From NCBI GenBank assembly GCA_910585055.1, contig CAJUBY010000012.1:1-12696 (forward strand): DNA of 12,696 bases, given 5' to 3'. A program made the position numbers and the translations under genes. Below the pieces are notes generated by a model. That model did no database searches. It saw only the letters and a program-made list of their open reading frames with translations, and was not told where the DNA came from. This stretch comes from an uncultured Christensenella sp. (lineage in GTDB: Bacteria; Bacillota; Clostridia; Christensenellales; Pumilibacteraceae). Positions 7,701-12,696 of this stretch are shown here, piece by piece. Every line of letters begins with the position of its first letter. Within the stretch, counting starts at the first letter, position 1.

Positions 7701-9367
7701 AAACTGAAAAGTTCGGTCGGTACAATGAAATAGCCGGTGTCGATACTACGGCGGCGATACTGACGACTCAATACGGTAATTTTAAATTTGCGTTAAAAGA
7801 AGTTAAAACAGTCGTCGACGAAGTTGAAACGACGGTTACGATGTTCTATGTGTACGACGGAACTTTGAGTTCGGAAAACGACGGAAAAATAACGGTAGTC
7901 CGTGAGTCGGATAAGGCGTCTCTTACTATAGACAGAAACGACGGAACAGCGGCTTATACCGCGCCGGCAAAAGAAGAGGGCGGAGAGCCTACCGAGATCG
8001 AAGGCGAGTTTAAATTCCATGAAGACGTTTTGACTATACTTTATTCGTTTAACGAAAACGGAAAAGATTACGTCGGAGCGCAAACTTTCAGGCTTGTATA
8101 TAATCAAGACAAAACGCAAATCATATCGTTTGAGAACATTTACGGCGATGTCGGCATTTTGCAGGATGTGGACGGAGGCAAAAACTATTTCTATTTGTCC
8201 GGTGTACTCGACGGAGATAAGGGCTATAAAGGTACTTACTATGAGTACGACGGTAGCATAGAAAGCGAGAACGAAAGAGATAAATATATTGCGCACGACG
8301 GACATTACGGCAGGACCGATAATTCGAGCGTACGCGAATACATATTCTCTTACGAAGTCGAAGTGTCTGCGACGGCCGATGAAAACGGCGATACGCCCGA
8401 AACACAAAAAGTGTCGTACAGATTCCGTACGGGATTCAATTCCGGTATAGCTGTATATCAAATGTATACCGTCGAGCTCAACAAGGTCGCATTGATAACA
8501 AGTTTGACTGCGACGGAAGCTTACGGCATTTTTGTCGGCGGCGGTTATAACCAGCTAGGCTTTGTAGATGTTTACGGCAATCAATATGTAGGAAGCATAA
8601 GTTTCTATACGTCCAATCAGCCGCATCTAGCAAATACGCCTATATATGCTTTTGTAGTAAGCGGAGATCCGTTGTTCTTCTTTACTCTTGTAAAGGCAAG
8701 CAGCGGAACATCTACCGTTGCCGTAATGCTCGACGTAACGTTCTCCGCAAGTACAGGAATGGCGTTCGACTGCGATCCGTTTGAGGCTACGTTGTATGTT
8801 CCCAAGGCTTCGGAAGGTGAACCCGATCCCGATGCCGAACCGGAATTCGAGGAAAAAACGATAACGTTCGGAAAAATGTGGTTCAGCGGACTCGGTTATG
8901 TCGCGCTTATAACTGCGGATAACAAGGTCTATACTGCTTACTATGTTGCGTCGGGGCGTTCGTCGTTCTATCTGTATACGACAAAAGGTACGGCGGAAAG
9001 CATTAAAGTGATAACCGAGTTTAAGCTGTTTGCAAACACTTCCGGCGAAAAACCCGTTTACACTGCGGTATTCGAAGATAAATCTATCCACAAAGGATTT
9101 GTCAATGCCGATAAAAGCACGCTTACTTTTGACGGATTTTCTTCGGCGACGTATGTCGATCGAAACGGAGTAGCTTATAACGGCAGCTATACGGTACACG
9201 ATAACGGCACGGTAGAATTCAGCTATATCGAAAGCGATCTGTCACTTATAACGATATATATAGTTCTGGATAAGGAAGAGAATACTTTTCAAGTGCTTGA
9301 CGACGGCGATGAACGTATTCCGGTCGAAGAAGAGGGCGGAACGGAACAGGCAGATGGCAACGCATAA
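4796..9367 (+). CDS. Very large repeat-containing surface lipoprotein
   Basis: The 1,523-residue product starts with a basic MKKLRK, a hydrophobic segment (about 7-24) and a lipobox ending FAAAC, so Cys27 is the likely lipidation site and the protein would be anchored outside the membrane. Alanine at -3 is less usual than leucine. Residues about 38-335 carry InlB B-type (Listeria-Bacteroides) and MucBP-like repeats; about 350-1,490 consist of a dozen loosely similar beta-rich units. The acidic tail (about 1,500-1,523) has no LPXTG motif or membrane helix. The frame is open from 4295, but that extension reads through the tRNA and its terminator; ATG 4796 has a GAGGTG ribosome site and begins the signal peptide. 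No enzymatic motif was recognised. The gene has its own promoter and leader; a second secreted protein follows. The likely role is adhesion, carbohydrate or surface binding, inferred only. Confidence 0.9.
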   Translation: MKKLRKIIYIALLVLTVSVLSLFAAACGDKRESAPSEYTIYFMLDATNEYDSYTGVKGSDIVRTKDDPVKANYEFDGWSLSPNGEVVELPQKMPGNSVKYYAVFSRRYTITLNVGSGTLDTANKLSVKANQKLYDIVSDIIPAAPGESEFDAWYYGNKKIDAQSTVSMPSSSITLDARYSIGYTVNVYKETGFKTDTYTEFTADKVTKTGFVGTAPKETEFPSFAEYDLNVEKSGNPNQFVLAADGSNVYNAYYALKGCNLTFNGNAPEGETLNGNAMNTEWGYGTQNDLPECGYSISGYRFSYWSTSKDGGERLYPEDKYSITQATTLYAVWTKAYTDFNGRSYDNIFIDTDKNGDHVAYLQRINLSEQKGEYDPSTKVFSFKDGNRVILSGKIDEENGTYLCISESVYYLHNIGTDLGLNGNVDKSVTLLLDTKGDAVYNDGSAEIVGIFEQDAATQSMKFISDSKTFYFRISTHTNKDTYEVNDVFDIRGAEYGDWNNLTSDETVDTAFKMTLDGFGNAVMTATGLKSDFKDTVTVTTNGFYRFTENSTADNVELYVAFVRNSTVDAFKCRLLKGTYSSGETQYTNVYIENVMATTVYAHPGAGELDINTADKIVLDGYGIFDGSAVMTVNGTSTNNKYILETNAYKYLSRLNVYSLTVIPQSGDSAVYELGNVKVGETTYLTYTLRQNVARDYEITKLESVYDHHDADTDAYYKLRIHNDGIAEFMFNMPTESSVYGVTNFKYLSGVVGKYSRIGNTDEYLFTASISAETAMLLYYQYNAIYKMPLNISGFGNFKFKFVQPETADGSVSLEATAISDNYGTSEGLNPGGLKFTYNGIEYTTDGYGKANGSDGSSYDYMVSDEMGLPCLMIEWKEPGKDADGKDTTVTKTEAFFNIGSKESPDYLRRTETYGKYNTQYASYFPGHVFYMLMLEDNYAVLACISTSNGAVSIYSYGTVEWEAAVAGETEKFGRYNEIAGVDTTAAILTTQYGNFKFALKEVKTVVDEVETTVTMFYVYDGTLSSENDGKITVVRESDKASLTIDRNDGTAAYTAPAKEEGGEPTEIEGEFKFHEDVLTILYSFNENGKDYVGAQTFRLVYNQDKTQIISFENIYGDVGILQDVDGGKNYFYLSGVLDGDKGYKGTYYEYDGSIESENERDKYIAHDGHYGRTDNSSVREYIFSYEVEVSATADENGDTPETQKVSYRFRTGFNSGIAVYQMYTVELNKVALITSLTATEAYGIFVGGGYNQLGFVDVYGNQYVGSISFYTSNQPHLANTPIYAFVVSGDPLFFFTLVKASSGTSTVAVMLDVTFSASTGMAFDCDPFEATLYVPKASEGEPDPDAEPEFEEKTITFGKMWFSGLGYVALITADNKVYTAYYVASGRSSFYLYTTKGTAESIKVITEFKLFANTSGEKPVYTAVFEDKSIHKGFVNADKSTLTFDGFSSATYVDRNGVAYNGSYTVHDNGTVEFSYIESDLSLITIYIVLDKEENTFQVLDDGDERIPVEEEGGTEQADGNA
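4907..5800 (+). repeat. InlB B-type / MucBP-like repeat region of the lipoprotein
   Basis: Residues 38-335 contain about four units of the beta-grasp-like repeat family found in bacterial adhesins. Unit 1 (about 38-107) has YTIYFMLDA, YEFDGWSLSPNG and YYAVFSRR. Unit 2 (108-181) has YTITLNVGSG, FDAWYYGNK and ITLDARYS. Unit 3 (182-256) is the longer MucBP-like form with YTVNVYKE and ADGSNVYNAYYAL. Unit 4 (259-335) has LTFNGNAPEG, GYRFSYWSTSKDGG and TTLYAVWTKAY. The FDGW/FSYW and LYAVW anchors are what identify the family. Confidence 0.8.
5843..9265 (+). repeat. About a dozen degenerate ~100-residue units with a DGxGxA-like turn
   Basis: After the InlB region a hydrophobic-strand, turn, strand motif recurs at near-regular intervals. 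Approximate residue positions and cores are: 350 FIDTDKNGDHVAY, 428 LLLDTKGDAVYNDG, 514 MTLDGFGNAVMT, 616 KIVLDGYGIFDGSAVM, 717 LRIHNDGIAEFMF, 836 FTYNGIEYTTDGYGKANG, 930 LMLEDNYAVLACI, 1042 ASLTIDRNDGTAAY, 1114 YGDVGILQDVDGG, 1241 YGIFVGGGYNQLGFVD, 1354 MWFSGLGYVALITADN and 1445 FDGFSSATYVDRNG. Most spacings fall between 75 and 125 residues. A downstream G-x-Y or GSY strand is common. The DNA is not detectably repeated, so the duplications are old. Unit boundaries are by eye. Confidence 0.55.
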
Positions 9368-9412
9368 CCGTCACATACTTTTACCCAATTTTCCCTAATA
9401 TGGGCAATAAAC

Positions 9413-9442
9413 TTGACAAACAATCGCGAAACTTGATAAAAT
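9413..9442 (+). promoter_or_regulatory. Promoter of the secreted protease gene
   Basis: TTGACA (9413-9418), an 18-base spacer and TAAAAT (9437-9442, one mismatch) form a strong primary-sigma promoter 45 bases after the lipoprotein stop. Its presence argues that the protease is transcribed on its own, although no convincing terminator separates it from the lipoprotein gene, so read-through may add to expression. Confidence 0.82.
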
Positions 9443-9448
9443 ATATTT

Positions 9449-9529
9449 ATCTGCCGACCGATTTGTTGTAAAATCGTATTGCTTTTTCGGTTTGCCGATA
9501 GGCTGCGATTCAATCGCGAGGGATCGATC
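9449..9529 (+). promoter_or_regulatory. 5' leader and ribosome site of the protease gene
   Basis: The leader of about 80 bases can form CGATTT/AAATCG (9459-9464 with 9471-9476, 6-base loop) and a small GCGATTCAATCGC hairpin (9505-9517) that abuts the ribosome site GAGGGA (9518-9523). An alternative ACCGA/TCGGT pairing (9457-9461 with 9487-9491) competes with the first stem. The self-complementary GATCGATC (9522-9529) immediately precedes the ATG. The ribosome site is adequate, 6 bases from ATG 9530. The structures are modest and may be incidental. Confidence 0.4.
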
Positions 9530-12500
9530 ATGACAAAAACATCTCGAAATTCACTAACAAAAAAGTTAATAATTATATTGATGGCTTTACTGCTTTGTGC
9601 TGTCATTGCGTCGCAGTTTGTTTACGCTCCTGCGTTTATAGCTACGCCCAACGGATCATCTGCGTATGCCGACGGCATGAATGGAGTAAAGGTATCGTAT
9701 ACCGATGCCGAAAACGGTTTGGTTTCTGATGAGTATTCTTTGTCTGATCCCGGCGTAACGTCTTCCGCAGCAAATGAGCCTACTCCGGCGCCGGATAAGC
9801 AAGTAGACGTAATAATATCTTTGGACGGTACGCCTATGATGCAGTTTGCTACAGCCAAAAATCAGACTGTAGCTCAGGCTTTGGCAACGTCGGGCGGACG
9901 TAAAAATCTCGACGATCTTATAAATATCAGGGAAAAAGCTTTAAACGGCATCTCGAAATACATAATAGAAAAGCGTTTCGAATATACGACTGTACTTAAC
10001 GCTTTTTCTGCGACCGTGCGTTTCGGCGATATAAGTGCGATAGAAAGCAACAAGTACGTCGAAAACGTTATTTTGTCAAATAAGTATCTTGCGCCAGAAG
10101 CCGTTACGGAAAACTATGTCGATGTGTACGAAACGGGTATATTCGATTCTACGGGCGTCGGATACGACGGTACGGGAACAGTAGTAGCGGTGGTCGACAC
10201 CGGTACGGATATATATCACGAAGTGTTCGATATGGAGTTGGATGCGAATACTCTTGCGATCACAAAGGACGATGTTGCCGCAGTTGCCGCAAGTCTTACG
10301 GCTACGTCTATGTCTTCGGCGGAAGGCGACAGTATCGACGAAGACGATTTGTATATAAAAAGCAAGTTGCCGTTTGCATATGATTACGCCGACAGCGATA
10401 CCAACGTTTATCCGCGCAATTCGCACGGCACGCACGTCGCAGGTATCATAGCAGGCAAGTCGGATGTTATAACCGGCGTAGCTCCTAAGGCTCAAATAGC
10501 CACATTCAAGGTGTTTTCGGATTACAAAGAAGGCGCCGGTTCGGAAGGTATTATGGCGGCGCTCAACGACGCCGTTACGCTCGGTGTCGACGCTATAAAT
10601 ATGTCGCTCGGATCGTCGTGCGGTTTTTCGCGCGAAGTCGACGAAAAACTCATAAACGATGTTTACGATTCGATCAACGAAGCCGGTATATGTCTTGTCG
10701 TGGCGGCAAGCAACGATGCGTCGTCCGCTCAAAACAGTACGTGGGGCAATACCAACCTTGCGACGAATCCCGATTCGGGCACTGTCGGATCGCCCGGTTC
10801 GTATAATGCCGCGCTTTCCGTCGGTTCCGTAAGCGGCGTAAAGACCAAATATTTCGTTGCGGAAGGGCATGAGATCTATTTTGCGGAGTCGCGCCTTTTG
10901 GGCAAAACAAAACCCAACGATTTCGTAGGCGGATTGCTCGGCGACAAAACCGAAGGCGTGTTCGAATACGTAGTTATACCCGGTGTCGGACTGCCTGTCA
11001 ATTACCAGGATTACGACGTCAACGGCAAGATAGCGGTAGTTCAGCGCGGTAATACTTCTTTCGAAGAGAAAGTACGTGTTGCCGCCGGACGCGGAGCTAT
11101 AGGCGTTATAGTTTATAACAATGTATCGGGTACGATCACTATGTCGGTCGGTACCAAAGAGCTTATTCCCAGCTGTTTCGTGACGATGGATTTTGCGGAG
11201 CCGATAGTAGCTGCAGGAAAAGGGAAAATAACTTTATCCACTTCTTATCTTGCCGGTCCGTTTATGTCGGACTTTTCCAGCTGGGGCGCATTGCCTAATC
11301 TTATACTCGCGCCGGATATCACCGCGCACGGCGGAGAGATCTATTCTTCGGTTGCCGGTAAGGATCAGTACGACAGGTTGAGCGGTACGTCCATGGCGTG
11401 CCCGAATCTTGCCGGCGCGCTTATTTTGGTACGTCAATCGGTAAAAGAAAATTATCCCGAGTACGCTACTACTCAAATCAGAGACGTGTCATACAGCAGA
11501 ATGATGAGCACGGCTACCATAGTCAAGAACGAACAAGGCAATCCTTATTCGCCGCGCAAGCAGGGCGCCGGTATTGCCGATATCTCCAATTCCATAAATA
11601 CAAAAGCGTATTTGACTGTCAACGGTTCGAATAAGCCCAAATTGTCTTTGGGCGACGACCCCGAGCGCAGCGGCGAATACGAGATGAAATTCAATCTTGT
11701 AAATACTACCGGTAATGCGGTCAGCTATAATCTCGGTCAGTTTGTCATGACCGAAAGCATGTCGAGCGACGACCGTACGGTTGCCGAAAAAGCGTATATG
11801 TTTGACGATACGATAAATACTTACGCTGTCCGACAGACAAAAGGCACGGCTAAATTGTCGGGCAAGACGGTAAGTCTCAGCGGCTACGGCGAAGCTGAAA
11901 TAACCGTTACCGTAAAGCTTTCGGATAAGGATAAAAAATATATCGACGAATACTTTAGAAACGGTATGTATGTCGAAGGGTATATTTTGCTTGACAGCAA
12001 CAACAGCGACGGTATAGACCTTAATATCCCGTTCCTTGCCTTTTACGGCGATTGGTCCGATGCGCCTATGCTCGACTTATCGGCGTACGAAGTAGGTGAA
12101 TCCGAAGCCGACGACTCGGTATTGGCAGAAGATAAATTAAAAGCGGACGTTTACGGAACTCTTCCGTATGCCGGTTTTTATTCGGAGACGGGTACCGACA
12201 ATCTTGGATATTGGGGCATGGGCGCATTCGCGTTTATTCCGGCGAGCGGTTATGCCACGCCTCCGACGCAGGAAAAATACGCCGCTCTGACTACCAACCC
12301 CAACGGTAATTATTTGTTGTATATGATAAACGCCGGTTTGCTGCGCTGCGCAAAACGTGTGGATATGGAAATTCGCAACAGCGCTACCGGCGAGCTTATT
12401 TGGTCCGGCGTCGATTACAATTCAAGAAAATCCCATGCGAGCGGCGAACAAGTCGGCGGTATGGTTATGGTAGAGTTGGATATACGCGAACTCGATCTGC

Positions 12501-12696
12501 CCAACAATTCCAAGTATACATTCGAAATGACTTGCTATCTCGATTGGACGGGCGATAATTCTTATATTAACAGTAAGGACGATCCCGATCTCGATAAATT
12601 TACTTACGGCAATAAAAACACGTTCTCTTTTGAATTTACAGTAGATAACGCAGCGCCGGAAGTATCTAACGTAGCGGTTCGCAAGATAAAGAATTC
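9530..12696 (+). CDS. Secreted subtilisin-family (S8) cell-envelope protease, lactocepin/C5a-peptidase-like; 3' end outside the window
   Basis: The frame is open from ATG 9530 to the window end: 1,055 codons plus two bases, so the C-terminus and anchor are unseen. Residues 1 to about 33 or 47 are a signal peptide (basic start, LIIILMALLLCAVIA core, VYA or AYA cleavage options). About 92-190 resembles an I9 inhibitor propeptide. The S8 catalytic residues are all present: Asp223 (VVAVVDTGTD), His299 (NSHGTHVAGIIAG), oxyanion Asn395 (VVAASND) and Ser621 (LSGTSMACPNLAGAL). A PA domain (about 455-570; IAVVQRGNTSFEEKV, GAIGVIVYNN) is inserted between Asn395 and Ser621, as in lactocepins and C5a peptidases. 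Beyond about 700 are Fn3/Ig-like beta domains, including VDNAAPEVSNVAV. The enzyme probably matures outside the cell and cuts environmental or host proteins; the substrate is not predictable. Own promoter, downstream of the lipoprotein gene. Confidence 0.93.
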   Translation, partial: MTKTSRNSLTKKLIIILMALLLCAVIASQFVYAPAFIATPNGSSAYADGMNGVKVSYTDAENGLVSDEYSLSDPGVTSSAANEPTPAPDKQVDVIISLDGTPMMQFATAKNQTVAQALATSGGRKNLDDLINIREKALNGISKYIIEKRFEYTTVLNAFSATVRFGDISAIESNKYVENVILSNKYLAPEAVTENYVDVYETGIFDSTGVGYDGTGTVVAVVDTGTDIYHEVFDMELDANTLAITKDDVAAVAASLTATSMSSAEGDSIDEDDLYIKSKLPFAYDYADSDTNVYPRNSHGTHVAGIIAGKSDVITGVAPKAQIATFKVFSDYKEGAGSEGIMAALNDAVTLGVDAINMSLGSSCGFSREVDEKLINDVYDSINEAGICLVVAASNDASSAQNSTWGNTNLATNPDSGTVGSPGSYNAALSVGSVSGVKTKYFVAEGHEIYFAESRLLGKTKPNDFVGGLLGDKTEGVFEYVVIPGVGLPVNYQDYDVNGKIAVVQRGNTSFEEKVRVAAGRGAIGVIVYNNVSGTITMSVGTKELIPSCFVTMDFAEPIVAAGKGKITLSTSYLAGPFMSDFSSWGALPNLILAPDITAHGGEIYSSVAGKDQYDRLSGTSMACPNLAGALILVRQSVKENYPEYATTQIRDVSYSRMMSTATIVKNEQGNPYSPRKQGAGIADISNSINTKAYLTVNGSNKPKLSLGDDPERSGEYEMKFNLVNTTGNAVSYNLGQFVMTESMSSDDRTVAEKAYMFDDTINTYAVRQTKGTAKLSGKTVSLSGYGEAEITVTVKLSDKDKKYIDEYFRNGMYVEGYILLDSNNSDGIDLNIPFLAFYGDWSDAPMLDLSAYEVGESEADDSVLAEDKLKADVYGTLPYAGFYSETGTDNLGYWGMGAFAFIPASGYATPPTQEKYAALTTNPNGNYLLYMINAGLLRCAKRVDMEIRNSATGELIWSGVDYNSRKSHASGEQVGGMVMVELDIRELDLPNNSKYTFEMTCYLDWTGDNSYINSKDDPDLDKFTYGNKNTFSFEFTVDNAAPEVSNVAVRKIKN

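Noticed and set aside
5033..8461. Long minus-strand open frames (for example 5033-5656 and 7793-8461)
   Set aside because: They lie inside a clearly coding + strand gene, have Arg/Ile/Phe/Tyr-heavy composition with no recognisable domain, and are explained by the codon bias of the + strand.
9368..9412. Possible terminator after the lipoprotein gene
   Set aside because: Only a 3-bp CCC/GGG pairing is seen, with no T-run behind it.
12691..12696. GAATTC (EcoRI site) exactly at the window end, suggesting a cloning boundary
   Set aside because: The same hexamer occurs within coding sequence elsewhere in the window (for example near 3467, 5017 and 5240), often as part of Glu-Phe codons, so it is probably coincidental.
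1..12696. CRISPR arrays, insertion sequences, phage or toxin-antitoxin genes
   Set aside because: No spaced direct repeats, transposase motifs, terminal inverted repeats or recognisable phage or toxin proteins were seen on either strand.

Overview
The window reads as a chromosomal segment of an uncultured, low-to-mid GC member of the Bacillota (Clostridia-like, probably host- or gut-associated). This rests on the primary sigma factor, whose regions 2-4 are very close to Bacillus SigA, on the Bacillota-typical sigA-trmK adjacency, on the C4 zinc-ribbon coiled-coil protein, and on the large surface proteins with InlB-type repeats and a lactocepin-like protease. The lineage is inferred from protein resemblance only. 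All convincing genes are on the + strand.

Bases 1-4218 hold a tight five-gene run that is probably one transcription unit: rpoD/sigA, trmK (tRNA adenine-22 methyltransferase), a coiled-coil C4 zinc-ribbon protein, galU (UDP-glucose synthesis) and a short, degenerate amidohydrolase-like protein overlapping the galU end. Gaps are 0, 36, 22 and -11 bases. The sigma factor is unusual because its N-terminus appears to carry two tandem copies of the region 1.1 fold.

Bases 4258-4426 form a complete single tRNA unit: a near-consensus promoter, tRNA-Leu(GAG) with encoded CCA, and a clean intrinsic terminator.

Bases 4427-9367 hold a quiet AT-rich spacer, then a perfect-consensus promoter with a dyad in its spacer, a leader of about 108 nt that folds into two abutting hairpins (the first starting at the predicted transcript 5' end), and a 1,523-residue lipoprotein. 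The lipoprotein has InlB/MucBP-type repeats near the membrane followed by roughly a dozen degenerate units of about 100 residues with a recurring DGxGxA-like turn.

Bases 9413-12696 hold a second strong promoter and the first 1,055 codons of a secreted subtilisin-family (S8, lactocepin/C5a-peptidase-like) cell-envelope protease that runs off the window. All three promoters share the extended -35 word TTGACAAAC. The first half of the window is housekeeping (transcription, tRNA modification, envelope sugar nucleotide supply); the second half is a cell-surface pair. The candidates most worth following are the structured lipoprotein leader, the double region 1.1 of the sigma factor, and the metal-ligand-less amidohydrolase-like gene.
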